DNA from: Sapria himalayana
Taxonomy: Eukaryota > Streptophyta > Magnoliopsida > Malpighiales > Rafflesiaceae
Assembly (NCBI GenBank): GCA_029783825.1
Contig: JAREIK010003424.1
Coordinates: 102,767 to 166,766, forward strand
DNA length: 64,000 bases
Reading direction: 5' to 3'
The translations under genes were made by a program, and so were the position numbers. The notes beneath the pieces were generated by a model. It was not told the DNA's origin. It was given only the letters and a program-made list of their open reading frames with translations, and did no database searches. This document shows, one piece after another, positions 40,208-54,597 of this stretch (its first letter is position 1; every line of letters starts with the position of its first letter).

Positions 40208-41506
40208 TAAACCATGATACTGCTGCACCACATCACACATATCGATGGACCACAGTACACACGTGCACATATTCTTGTCCATTTTGGTGTAGCATTTAGA
40301 GGGGCCAGCAAGTCTTGGAAGCAGCCAGAAGTATGGGCCACCAGCTTGTAGAGGGCCCCACTAGCAAGCCGGGATAATAACATTCAGACAACTGAAGAGA
40401 CCGAGCAAAGTGGTCGGGAGTAAACCCAGGAATATCTAGGAGTGGGTCCCACTAGCCCTATCAGGCAGCATAGAGGGCCACACAACAGTCGCCCAATAGG
40501 AGTAGCGGGTAATCCATGATTAATTGGAGAGCCGGCAAAATGCGAAGCATCATAAAGCAGGGCCAGTAAGGAATGGAGTCCAGACCAGCTACATGGGAGC
40601 GAAAGATTCAAAATTATAGTTTATGTTTAGTAGTCTTTTTTGTATTTTCGACTTTGTATGCACCATGTACTTGTAGAGACGGATCATGACATTCAACACA
40701 AACAATCTTGTTTTTTCTCTATGTAACATGAAATGAGGGCAACTAGACCCATGAGTATCTCTAAGTGGGGCCTATTAATGCATTTTGTAAATACACATTA
40801 GGCGATGCTACACTCCGGGGAGCAGAATACCCATCTTTATAGCATTTTGTAATTTTACTTGTATTCTAGATTGGTTGTACGCGTGGATAATTAGACTATG
40901 AGATGGACCTCATCACACATGCACACCGATGCATGCATATTTTTTGATATTTTGTCGGTGCAACATACAGCCACTTCTTGGAGCTCGAGGAGGATCCATT
41001 CTAACCCAAAAGATACTCTTTTGAGGATCATTGGAGCAAAAGAATGTGTAATTCAGTGGTTAGAATGAATTGACAAAGTACCGTAGATATGGACTTGTGG
41101 ATTTATGGGTATTCAGTTTTACATGTATTCCATTGTATTGCAATGACATAGGCAACCGCTTGATGCTGCATGTCACACACATGCACAATCTTATATTTGC
41201 ATAGTTTTAATATGGTGCATCATTCAGGTTCCTCCAAATGGCTTGGACAAATCCGAATGGAAAGGACACAGTGCGCATAATGACTGAATGCCAACTCTGA
41301 ATTCCGGGAATGCCAGGTGATTTGAGTTGTATTCGTACGCTTGGAATTATTAGGCATTATGTATTTCTATGTATTTTATGAATAGAATCATTAAGGTGCA
41401 TAGGATATGGTGGGCTGGCCTAAATTAGTCAGCTTTTTAGTCTCTTGTAAATTGTGTGTCTAAGTGATAAATAAAGTGTGTATTTTCCAAAAAAAAACAA
41501 AAAAAA
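40208..41506 (+). mobile_element. Polyadenylated retrocopy of unknown transcript, copy R
   Basis: This is the inverted second copy of 13,584-14,876, read here on the plus strand. It ends with AATAAA (41,470-41,475) and a tail of nine A, one C and eight A (41,489-41,506); the identical C interruption in both copies confirms common descent. I compared about 230 bp near the 5' end by eye and found roughly 10 % mismatches between copies. Short minus-strand open frames at 40,383-40,183 and 40,611-40,384 are antisense and not conserved in copy L. No known protein is recognised in the sense strand. A non-coding RNA copy, processed pseudogene fragment or LINE 3' end all remain possible. Confidence 0.7.
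41470..41475 (+). terminator. AATAAA polyadenylation signal of the retrocopy, copy R
   Basis: AATAAA lies 13 bases before the A-rich tail that starts at 41,489. It matches the signal in copy L and fixes the plus strand as the transcribed sense. Confidence 0.75.
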
Positions 41507-41587
41507 GCCATAAACACTAAACTTTAAATCCCAAACCTTAAACCATAAACTATAACCCTAACCCATAAACCCTATATCCTAAATCTC
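41507..41587. repeat. Degenerate telomere-like tract, copy R
   Basis: CCCAAACCTTAAACC, ATAACCCTAACCC and AAACCCTATATCC words directly follow the poly(A) tail. These are complements of TTTAGGG-type repeats and match the tract at 13,511-13,583. The retrocopy therefore sits beside telomere-like DNA in both arms. Confidence 0.75.
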
Positions 41588-42655
41588 ATGTTTTGCACTT
41601 TTATAATCAAATGTCTAAGTGTTAAATTGAAATTGAAATTCACAACTTTTAGGAATGTCACAGATTTATCTTTTTGTATATGTAACACAAAGTCATGACT
41701 CAAGGGGTGAGTTATGGATTCAGTCGCTTTCTTGCTTTAAATTATTGTAACATTAGCAATGGTCATGATTGTATATTTTTCCCCTAGAACACAAAAACAT
41801 ATCGATGAGAATATGCCATAATTTGTGTCTCTCTCTTCAACATATTGTTATGGCACTAAGAATGATCATTAATACATATTTAATCACTATGATAGTGGGT
41901 CACAGTATTGTATATGACCATAGCTTGTGCATTTTATCTTTATATTGCAAAGTCATTGCACTAGGAATGATTTTAACTTTCGACATTCCTCAAGAGCAAA
42001 AGTCATGACCCTAGAAATAGTTAAAGCTCGAGTACTACTCTTTATAACTATCTATAGCTAAAATTCTTGGGATTGGAAATATTTCTATGATTTTTTACAT
42101 TGATTTGTGACCTCAAGTGTCAATATGCAACACTAATATTTTGAGCAATGATTAAAACCTTTTATACATTTGAATATGATTCATTTACTCCTTTTGGAGT
42201 ATTTTGAGCTTGTATACATAACTCATTTAATATAAAAAGAAAGAAATGATACTTTTCATATCAATGAGGATATAAAAAAAAGGCTTAGACATGCCAATAA
42301 AATAAATTTTTTGATTCTTGATTGAAAGAGAGCCCATACTTATTGCCCTGCTCAAGCCGCCCTGGCGCTAGTTTGTTCTAATAGGCTACAAGGTGGTTAT
42401 TTTTTTAGAAGTGAACTATGTTTTAAAAAAATTGCTTTGTGTGAGTGCATGAGAGATATTTTAGAAGAAATTACAATAATCAATATAAATAGCATCCTAA
42501 AAAACTAGCTATTTCAACACATAGGGGTACAACTTTGGTTTAGTCTATTAGCGTACATTAGACAAATTACCTTTGATAGCCCATTGATTCAACATCAAAT
42601 ATGATGAGACATAATAGAGATAAAGTAAAAGCTCTTATTATTTTAATTATTCAGA
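41588..42655. other. Unique non-satellite DNA, insert copy R
   Basis: This is the inverted counterpart of 12,456-13,510. In an 84-base stretch near 42,554-42,637 I counted 5 mismatches against copy L. It contains the 104-bp tandem repeat (cores complementary to CATTCCTAGTGC, about 41,640-42,090) and the GCTCAAGCCGCCCTGG stretch near 42,350. The plus-strand open frame 41,769-42,008 (79 aa) parallels that of copy L but differs at about 11 of 76 residues, no better than the DNA, so coding is not supported. Confidence 0.8.
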
Positions 42656-45600
42656 ATAATTTTAATTTTTATTTTAATTATTAATCAGTTTATTTTTATA
42701 GAAATTTTAATTACAAAGTAATTTATTAGTGAGACAGATCTAATTTAAATTAAACCGGTATATCCTAAATAATAAAGAATAAAATTTATTTTTATTTATT
42801 TTTATTTTAAATATTCAAATTTAATTATTTATTTGTTTATTTTTATATAAATATTAATTAGAAAATAAATTATGTGTTACACAAATATAATTTATATAAA
42901 ATATTTTTCATCAAAATAATATAAATAAACTTTTTAAATAAAACAAAAATTTCAAAACAAAAAATTATTATATAGTAATATATTTTGCTTTGCTTCTAAA
43001 TCATTTTAGGTTTTGTAAATATATTTTAATTGATATCTATCTTATTAATAATATATTATTAAGTTATTTATTCATCATTAATAGAATATTTATCGATAAA
43101 AATGTTTATATTGAATTTATATGATATATAATTATAATGATTATTATAACTAAATATTGAATTCACCTTTGAAAAAAATTTAAAAATTTTTATATTTTCA
43201 AAGGTTATAACCTTAAAAAATGAGAAAATTAATAAAAATAAATTTTCTGTTATTTCTTTTTTTAAATAAAACCTATAGATCATAAAATGCTTACTTACTT
43301 AAATCAGTAAGCTCATAAATCCTAAAACACCTAAATACATAAACCTTTTAAAGCTATATACAACTTAATAAATAATAAATCTCATTTTTATTTCTATTTA
43401 TTATAATTTTAAAGATTCATTTTAATTATTTATAGTTTAATTTTTTAGAAAAATTAATTACAAAATAAATTTCGAGTGAAACAAATATTATTTATCGGTT
43501 TATTTTTATAGAAATATTAATTACAAATTAAATTATTAGTGCGACATATATAATTTAAATAATTTATTTTTCATCAAAAAAAATGCTCATAAAAAGAGGC
43601 ACAATTTTAAAAATAAAAAATTATTATTTAATAATTTATCTTATTTTGATTTTGAATCATTTTTGATTTTACAATTATATATTAATTTATATCATTCTTA
43701 TAAATACAAGTTTATTAATTTATTTATTGATCATTATTATAATTTCTATCAATAAAATTATTTATATTGAGTTTACATTATATATAATTATTAAGATTAT
43801 TATAACTAAATATTATATTCATAATAAAAAAAAAATTAAAATTATTATATTTTCAAAGGTTACAACCTTCAAAAATTAAAAAAAAATCAAAAAATTAAAT
43901 TTTTTGTTTTTTATTCTTAAAATAAAAACTATTAATCACTAAAGCTCAAAACAATTAAATCACTAAATGTCTAAAAAATTAAATAACTAAATTCCTAAAC
44001 CAAAAAACACCTAAATACTTAAACCATTAAACCGGTATATCCTGGATAATAAATAATAAATCTCAATTTTATTTGTATTCTTTATAATTTTAAATATTCA
44101 TTTTAATTATTTAGTAGTTTATTATTATAGAATTATAAATTACAAAATAAATTATGAGTAAAACAAATATAATTTAAATAATTTATTTTTAATAACAAAA
44201 ATATAAACTTATAAAAAAAGCAAAACATTAAAAAAATTATTATTTAGTAATATATTTTACTTTGATTTGAATAAATTCAGATTTTGCAAATACTTTTTAA
44301 TTAATAACTATCTTATTAATAATAGTTTATTAATTTATTTTTTGATCATAATTATAATATCTAGCAATATAATTATTTATATTGAATTTAAATGAATTAT
44401 AATTATGAAGATTATTATAAATAAATATTATATTTAAATTTAAAAAAAAAATTAAAAATTATTATATTTTCAAAGGATATAATCTTCAAAAATTAGAAAA
44501 AATAATAAAAATAAATTTTTTGCTATATCATTATTTAAATAAAACTTATAAACCACTAATTGCCTAAACACTTAAATCTCTAAACTTCTTAACACAAAAG
44601 CCCCTAAATACTTAAACCTTTAAACTCATAAACCTTAAATATAATTTAAATAATTTATTAAAATATTAATTACAAAATAAATTATGAGCGATACAAATAT
44701 AATTTAAATAATTTTTTTTTCATCAAAAAAATATATAAGCTAATAAAAAGAAGCAAAAATCAAAAAACAAAATTTTTATTTAGTAATAAATTTTTCTTGG
44801 ATTTTGAATAATTTTAGGTTTTGCAATTATAATTTAATTTATATCTATCAATAAAATTGTTTATATTAAGTTTATATTATATATAATTATAATGATTATT
44901 TTTACTAAATATTGTATTCACATTTTTAAAAAAATTTTAAAATTATCATATTGTCAAAGGTTATAACCTTTGAAAATGTGAAAAGATATCAAAAATAATT
45001 TTTTTGTTATTTCTTTGTTTAAACAAAACCAATAAACCACTAAATGCCTAAAAACATAAATCGCTAAAGTCCTAAACGAAAAAACCCATAAATACTTAAA
45101 AAATTAAACTGGTATACATTAATAATAATTCATAAATCTCATTTTAAATTTTATTCAGTATAATTTTATATTTTTATTTTAATTATTTATCAGTATATTT
45201 TTATAGAAATATTAATTACAAAATAAATTATTAGTGAGACATATATAATTTAAATTAAACCGGTCTACCCTAAATAATAAAGAATAAATCTCAATTTTTT
45301 TCATTATAATTTTAAATATTCATTTTAATTATTTATTTGTTTATTTTTATATAAATATTAATTAAAATCTAAATTATGAGATAGAAAATTATAATTTATA
45401 ATTTTTATTTTGCATCAAAAAAAATATAGATAAACTTATTTAAAAAAAATTAAAAACAAAAAATTATTATATAATAAAATAATTTGCTTTGTTCTGAATC
45501 ATTATTGGTTTTATAATTATATTTTAATTGATATCTATCTTATTAATAATAGATTATTAATTTATTTTTTGATCATTATTAGAATATTTATCAATAAAAT

Positions 45601-48600
45601 TGTTTATATTGAATTTATATGATATTTAAATATAATGAATATTATAACTAAATATTGAATTCACTTTTGAAAAAAAATTTAAAATTATTATATTTTAAAA
45701 GATTATAAACTTTGAAAATGTGAAAAAATAAAAAAAATATTTTTTTTTCATATTTCATTGTTTATATAAAACCTATAAACCACTAAATGCCTAAACACTT
45801 AATTTAGTAACTCCTAAATCTCTAAAACCCTAAATAATAAATAATAATCCTTTTAAACCATTAACCCTAAATAATAATAAATAATAAATCTCAATATTAT
45901 TATTTTAATTATAATTTTAAATATTCATTTTAATTATTTATTTGTTTATTTTTATATAAATATTAATTACAAAATAAATTATAAGTTAGAAAAATATAAT
46001 TTATATAAATTATTTTTCATCGAAAAATATAGATAAACTTATAAAAAGAATAAAAAATTTAAAAACTAAAATTTATTATATAGTAATATATTTTGCTCGC
46101 CTTCTGAATCATTTTAGATTTTGTAATTATATTTTAATTGATATCTATCTTATTAATAATTGTTTATTAATTTATTTTTTGATCATTATTAGAATATTTA
46201 TCAAAAAATTGTTTATATTGAATTTATATGATATATATATATATAAAGATTATTATAACTAAATATTGAATTCAATTTTGAAAAAAATTTAAAAATTATT
46301 ATATTTCCAAAGGTTATAACCTTTGGAAATATGAAAAAATAATAAAAATAAATTTTATGTTATTTTGTTTTTTAAATAAAACCTATAAACCACTAAATGC
46401 ATAGATAATTAAATCAGTAAACTCGTAAAGCCCGTAATGCCTAAATACATAACAGATTAAACTGCTATATACTACTTAAATATTTAATAAATCTAATTTT
46501 TATTTCTATTTATTATAATTTTAAATATTCATTTTAATTATTTATTAGTTTATTTTTATAGAAATATTTATTACAAAATAAATTATGAATAAGACAAATA
46601 TAATTTAAATAAATTATTTTTATTCATAAAATATATATACGCTTATAAAAGAAGTAAAATTTAAAAATTAAAAATTATTATCCAGTAATATATTTTACAT
46701 TAATTTTCAATCAACTTGGGTTTTGTAAATTTTTTTTAATGAATATCTATTTTATTATTATTAGTTCATTAATTAAATTTTTGATAATTATTATAATAAC
46801 TATCAATAAAATTGTTTATATTTAATTTATATGATATATGATTATTAATAATATTATAACTAAATATTATCTTCACATTTAAGAAAATTTTAAATCTCAA
46901 AACCATTAAACTGGTATACATTAATAATAAATCATAAATCTCATTTTAATTTTTATTCAGTATAATTTTAAATTTTTATTTTAATTATTTATCAGTTTAT
47001 TTTTATAGAAATATTAATTACAAAATAAATTATTAGTGAGACAGATATAATTTAAATAATTTATATTTCATCAAAAAAATATAAGCTTATAAATATAGGC
47101 ACAATTTTAAAAACAAAAATTTATTATTTAGTAAAATATTTTACTTTGATTTTGTATCATTTAGATTTTGCATTTATATTTTATTTTATATCATTCTTTT
47201 TAATAATTGTTCATTAATTATTTATTGATCATTATTATAATATCTATTAATAAAACTATTTATATTGAGTTTACATTATATATAATTATTAAGATAATTA
47301 TAACTAAATATTATATTCACATTTAAAAAAAATTAAAAATTATTATATTTTCAAAGGTTATTACCTTCAAAAATTAAAAAAAACAAAAAATTAAATTTAT
47401 TGTTTTTTCATTCTTTAAATAAAAACTATAAATCACTAAAGGCATAAACACTTAAATCACTAAACCCCAAAACACCTAAATACCTAAACCATCAAAACTG
47501 TATATCTTGAATAATAAATAATAAATCTCACATTTATTTGGGTTCATTATAATTTTAAATATTCATTTTAATTATTTTTTTATTTATTTTTATAGAATTA
47601 GAAATTACAAAATATATTATGAGGAAGACAAATATAATTTAAATAATATACTTTTAAGAACAAAAAATATAAACTTATAAAAAGAAGCAAAATATGAAAA
47701 ACATTATTATTTAGTAATTTATTTTACTTTGATTTTAAATAAATTCAGGTTTTGCAAATATATTTTAAATAATATTTATCTTATTTATAATAGTTTATTA
47801 ATTTATATTTTGATCATTAAAATAATATCTGTTAATATAATTGTTTATATTGAATTTATATGATATATAATTATTAATATTATCAAAACTAAATATAGTA
47901 TTCACATTTAAAAAAAATATAAAAATTGTTATATTTTCAAAGGTTATAACCTTCAAAAATTAGAAAAAATAACAAAAATAATTTTTTTGATATATCATTG
48001 TTTAAATAAAACTTATAAACCATTAAATGCATAAATACAAAGATCTCTAAACTCCTAAACCCCGAAGCAACTAAATACTTAAACCTTTAAACTTGTAAAC
48101 CTTAAATATAATTTAAATAATTTATTGAAATATTAATTACTGAAATAAATTATGAGTGATACAAATATAATTTAAATAATTTATTTTTTATCAAAAAAAT
48201 ATATAATCTTATAAAATAAGGCAAAACCTAAAAAACAAAAATTATTATTTTGTAATAAATTTACTTTGATTTTTAATTATTTTAGTTTTTATAATTAAAT
48301 TTTAATTTATATATATCATATTAATAATAGTTTATTAATTTATTTTTTGATAATTGATATAATATCTATCAATAAAATTTTTTAAATTTAGTTATTATAT
48401 ATTGTTATAATAATTATTATTTGTATTCACATTTTTAAAAAATTTTAAAATTATTATATTCTCAAAGGTTATAATCTATAAAAATATGAAAAAATATCAA
48501 AAATAATTTATTTGTTATTTCATTATTTAAATAAAACCTATAAACCACTAAATGCCTAAATACTTGAAAGAATAACTTTTAAATCTCGAAAACCCTAAAT

Positions 48601-51600
48601 AGATAATTTTTTTAATTAGATATATCCTAAATAATAAACAATAAATCTCATTTTTATTTTTTTTATTATAATTTTAAATATTAATTTTAATTATTTATTT
48701 GTTTATTTTTATATAAATATTAATTTCAAAATAAATTATGAGTTAGAAAATTATAATTTATAATTATTATTTTTATCAAAAAAAATATAGATAAACTTAT
48801 TAAAATAAAAAAAAATTAAAAACAAAAAATTATTATATAATAATATAATTTGATTTGCTTCTGAATCATTATTGGTTTTATAATTATATTTTAATTTATA
48901 TCTATCTTATTAATAATAGATTATTAATTTATTTTTTGATCATTATTAGGATATTTATTAATAAAATTGTTTATATTGAATATATATGGTATTTAAATAT
49001 AATGATTATTATAACTAAATATTGAATTTACTTTTGAAAAAAATTTTAAAATTATTATATTTTAAAAGATTATAAACTTTGAAAATGTGAAAAAATAAAA
49101 AAAATATTTTTTTTTATATTTCATTGTTTATATAAAACCTAAAAACAACTAAATGCTTAAACACTTAATTCAATAACTCCTAAATCTCTAAAACCATAAA
49201 TAATAAATAATAATTTTATTAAACCGGTAACCCTAAATAATTAATAATAAATCTCAATATTATTATTTTCATTATAATTTTACATATTCATTTTAATTAT
49301 TTATTTGTTTATTTTTATATAAATATTAATTACAAATTAAATTATAAGTTAAACAAATATAATTTATATATATTATTTTTCATCGAAAAATATAGATAAA
49401 CTTATAAAAAGAATAACAAATTTAAAAACTAAAATTTATTATAAAGTAATATATTTTTCTTTCCTTCTGAATCATTTTAGATTTTCTAATTATATTTTAA
49501 TTGATATCTATCTTATTAATAATAATTATTAATTTATTTTTTGATCATTATTAAAATATTTATCAATAAAATTGTTTATATTGAATTTATATGATATATA
49601 AAAATAATGATTATTATAACTAAATATTGAATTCAATTTTTAGTTATTTTATTATAACTAAAAATTATTATACCTTTGGAAATATGAAAAAATATTAAAA
49701 ATAAATTTTATGTTATTTTATTTTATAAATAAAACCTATAAACCACTAAATGCATACACAGTTATATCAGTAAACTAGTAAACACCGTATTGCCTAAATA
49801 CATAAACCATTAAACCGCTATATACTACTTAATAATTAATAAATTGAATTTTATTTCAATTTATTAATATTTTAAATATTCATTTTAATTATTTATTAGT
49901 TTATTTTTATAGTAATTTTTATTACAAAATAAATTATGAGTGCGACACATATAATTTAAATAATTATTTTTAATCAAAAAATATATATACACTTATAAAA
50001 GAAGTAAAAATTTAAAAATTAAAAATTATTATCCAGTAATATATTTTACTTTAATTTTGAATCAATTTGGGTTTTGTAAATATTTTTTAATTAATATCTA
50101 TCTTATTATTAATAGTTTATTAATTTAAATTTTGATCATTATTATAATATCTATCAATAAACTTACTTATATTGAATTTATATCATATATAATTATTAAT
50201 ATTATTATAACTAAATATTATATTCACATTTCAAAAAATTTTAAATATTAATTTATCTTTAATGGTTATAAACTTTGAAAATCAGAAAAAATATAAAAAA
50301 AATTATTTTTATTATATAAATAAAACCTATACACCACTAAATGCCTAAAAACATAAATTGATTAATTATTAAAACATTTAAATCTCTAAATGCCTAAACA
50401 CCAAAATCCCCTAAATACTTAAACCATTAAACCTATATAACCAAAATAATAAATAATAAATCTCTTTTTTATTTGTATTCATTATAATTTTAAATATTCA
50501 TTTTAATTATTTTTTACTTTATTTTTATAGAAATATTAATTACAAATTAAATAATGAGTGTGACATATATAATTTAAATAAATTATTTTTTATGAAAAAA
50601 ATAAGCTTATAAAAATAAACAAAATTTCAAAAATTTAAACATTTATTTAGTACTATAATTTATTTCGATTTTGAATTATTTTGGTTTAAGCAAATATATT
50701 TTAATTAATATCTATCTTATTAATAATAGTTTAAATTTTTATTTTTTGATCATTATAATAATATATTTTAATAAATTTTTTTATATTGAATTTACAACAA
50801 ATATAATTTTTAAGATTATTATAACTAAGTATTGTATTCCTATTTTATAACTATTAAAAAATTATTATATTTTTAAAGGTTATAACATTTGAAATCAAGA
50901 AAATTCATAAAAATAATTTTTTTGTTATTTCTTTGATTAAATAAAACCTATAAACACCTAAATGTGTAAACATATAAATTAATAAACACCTTAACCCCAA
51001 AACCACAAAAAACTTAAACAATTAAATAGTTATGCCCTAAATAATAAACCATAAATCTCATTTTTATTAGTATTCATTATAATTTTAAATAAACATTTTA
51101 ATTATTTATTAGTTTATTTTTATAGAAATATAAATTAAAAAATAAATTATTAGTGAGAAAAATATAATTTAAATATTTTATTTTAATCAAAAAATATATA
51201 GGCTTATAAATGGATACAAAAATTTAAAAATTCAAAATTAATATTTCGTTAAATATTTCACTTTGATTTTGAGTCATTATAGATTTTGAAAATATATTTT
51301 AAACAATATTTATCTTATTAATAATTGTTTATTACTTTAATATGATCATTATTATAATATATATCAATAAAAAAGTTTATATTTAATTTAAATGATATAT
51401 AATTATTATGATTATTATAACTTCATATTATATTCACTTTTCAAAAAAAATTATAAATTATTATATTTTCAATGGTTATAACATTCAAAAATGAGAAAAA
51501 TTAACAAAAATAAATTTTTTGTTATTTTATTTTTTATATAAAACCTATAAACCATAAATAATAAAATTCTAAAATAACTAAACTCCTATACCCCAAAGCC

Positions 51601-54597
51601 CATAAATACTTAAAACATTAAATTAGTATAGTCCAAATAATAAATCATAAATCTTATTTTTATTAGTATTCCTTATAATTTTAAATATTCATTTTAATTA
51701 TTTATCAGTTTATTTTTATCGAAATATTAATTACAAAATAAATTATTAGTGCGACATATATAGTTTAAATAATTTATTTTTCATTAAAAAAATGCTAATA
51801 AAAATGGAAAAATTTTTGAAAATAAATAATTATTATTTAGTAATATATCTTATTTTGATTTTGAATCATTTTAGATTTTACAATTATATTTTAATTTATA
51901 TCATTCTTATAAATACTAGTTTATTAATTTATTTATTGATCATTATTATAATATCTATTAATAAAATTATTTATATTGAGTTTACATTATATATAATTAT
52001 TTATATTATTATAACTAAATATTATATTCACATTTAAAAAAAATTAAAAATTATCATATTGTCAAAGGTTATAACCTTTAAAAATTTTAAAAATTCAAAA
52101 ATTTAATTTTTTTGTTTTTTCATTCTTTAAATAAAAACTATAAATCACTAAAGGTCTAAACAATTAAATCACTAAACTCCTAAACCAAAAAACACTTAAA
52201 TACTTAAACAATAAAACATGTATATCCTGAATAATAAATAATAAATCTCAATTTTATTTGTATTCATTTTAATTTTAAATATTCATTTTAATTATTTATT
52301 AGTTTATTATTATAGAATTATAAATTGCAAAATATATTATGAGTAAGACAAATATAATCTAAAAAATTTATTATTAATAACAAAAATATAAACTTATAAA
52401 AAAAGCAAAACATTAAAAAAATTATTATTTAGTAATATATTTGACTTTGATTTGAATAAATTTAGATTTTGCAAATACTTTTTTAATAATATCTAATTTA
52501 TTAATAATAGTTTATTAATTTATTTTTTGATCATTATTATAATATCTAGAAACGTAATTATTTATATTGAATTTAAATGACATATATTTATGAAGATTTT
52601 TAAAATAAATATTATATTTACATTAGAAAAAAATTTAAAAATTATTACTTTTTCAAGGGATGTAACATTCAAAAATTATAGAAAATAAAAAAATTATAAT
52701 TTATGTTATATCATTGTTTAAATAAAACTTATAAACCACTAAATCCCTAAACACTTAAATCTCTAAATTCCTTAACACAAAAGCCCCTAAACACTTAAAT
52801 CTTTAAACTCGTAAAACTTATTATAATTTAAATAATTTATTAAAATATTAATTACAATATAAATTATGAGTGATACAAATTTAATTTAAATAATTTAATT
52901 TTCAATCAAAAAATATATAAGATTATAAAAAGAAGCAAAAACTTAAAAAAAATTATTATTTAGTAATAATTTATACTTTGATTTTGAATACTTTTAGGTT
53001 TTGCAATTATATTTTAATTTAGTTCTATCATATTATAAATATCATATTAATTTTTTTTGATAATTGATTTAATATATATCAATAAAATTCTTTATATTTT
53101 GTTTAGATTATATATAATTATAATGATTTTTATTACAAAATATTGTATTCATGTTTTTAAAAAATTTTAAAATTATTATATTTTCTAAAGGTTATAAACT
53201 TTGAAAATATTCGAAAATATCAAAAATAATTTTTTTGTTATTTAATTGTATAAATAAATCCTATAAACCACTAAATGCCTAAACACATAAATTAATAACT
53301 CCTAAATATCTAAAACCCTAAAAATATAATTCTTTTAAACTAGTATACCCTAAATAATAAATAATAAATATCAATATTATTTTTTTCATTATAATTTAAA
53401 ATATTAATTTTAATTATTTATTCGTTTATTTTTATATAAATATTAATTATAAAATAAATTATGAGTTAGACAAATATAATTTATATAAAATATTTTTCAT
53501 CGAAAAATATAGATAAACTTATAAAAAGAATAAAAAATTTAAAAACTAAAATTTATTATATAGTAATAGATTTTGCTCTCCTGAATCATTTTGGATTTGG
53601 TAATTATATTTAAAAATCATATCTATCTTATTAATAATTGTTTATTAATTTATTTTTTGATCATTATTATAATATTCATGAATAAAATTGTTTATATTGA
53701 ATTTATATGATATATAAATATAATTATTATTATAACTAAATATTGAATTCACTTTTGAAAAAAATTTAAAAATTATTATATTTCCAAAGGTAATAACCTT
53801 TGGAAATATGAAAAAATAATAAAAATAAATTTATGTATATTTTATTTTTTAAATAAAATCTATAAAGAACTAAATCCATAGACAGTTATATCAGTAAAAT
53901 CCTAAACCCCGTAATGCCTAAATACATAAACCATTAAACAGCTATATACTTCTTTATAATTAATAAATTGAATTTTTATTTCAATTTATTATTATTTTAA
54001 ATATTCATTTTAATTATTTATTAGTTTATTTTTATAGAAATTTTTATTACAAAATAAATTATGAGTGCGACACATATAATTTAAATAATTTGTTTTTTTT
54101 AAAAAAATATATATGCTTATAAAAGAAGTATAAAATAAGTATTATTAAAAATTAAAAATTATTATCAACTAATATATTTTACTTTAATTTTGAATCAATT
54201 TGGGTTTTGTAAATATTTTTTAATTAATATCTATCTTTTTATAAATAGTTTATTAATTTAATTTTTGATCATTATTATAATATTTATTAATAAAATTGTT
54301 TATATTTATTTTATATGATATAGAATTATTAAAATTATTATAACTAAATATTATATTCAAATTTCAAAAATTTTTAAATATTATTAAATATTCAAAGCTT
54401 ATAACATTTGAAAATGACAAAAATTTACTATTTTTTTAGTTATTTTATTGTTTAAAAATCCTATAAATCAGTAAATGCCTAAAAACATAAATCGCTAAAC
54501 TCCAAAATGATAAAACCTCAAAATACTTAAATCATGAAACTGGTATACATTAATAATAAATCATAAATCTCATTTTATTTTTTATTCAGTATAATTT
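42656..54597 (-). repeat. AT-rich ~590-bp satellite array, reverse block D
   Basis: About 20 reverse units are present. Dyads or remnants lie near 43,203, 43,860, 44,475, 44,955, 45,700, 46,303, 47,355, 47,945, 48,470, 49,068, 49,670, 50,265, 50,880, 51,475, 52,070, 52,660, 53,190, 53,783 and 54,400. Near 46,890 one unit jumps directly into another (AATCTCAAAACCATTAAACTGG), losing its dyad. The 49,640-49,680 dyad is damaged by a local duplication of TTATTATAACTAAA. Unit order recurs (the AAAACCCTAAATAATAAATA type near 45,830, 49,200 and 53,320), so higher-order structure continues here. The block holds no gene; the plus-strand frame 51,792-52,037 and the minus-strand frame 43,283-43,068 are repeat translations. 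Confidence 0.9.

Larger units (their letters stand above)
35650..43490 (-). repeat. Inverted duplication, right arm
   Basis: This is the reverse-orientation partner of about 11,550-18,900. It carries insert copy R at the same satellite junctions as copy L, the same fold-back join and the same neighbouring short unit. It keeps one unit (around 37,640-38,370, with the TTAAGGTTTACGAG-type join) that the left arm has lost near 16,830. The outer end is abrupt at about 43,492, where ATTATTTA joins TCGGTTTATTTTTATAG from another part of the unit. Confidence 0.85.

Noticed and set aside
41461..41587. A functional telomere or chromosome end
   Set aside because: The telomere-like words are degenerate, short and internal, with DNA continuing on both sides.
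34346..54597. Whole window as a simple palindrome centred at 27.55 kb
   Set aside because: Array direction flips at 34,346, not at the centre, and 18.9-34.3 kb has no mirror partner; only the arms at 11.55-18.9 and 35.65-43.49 kb match.
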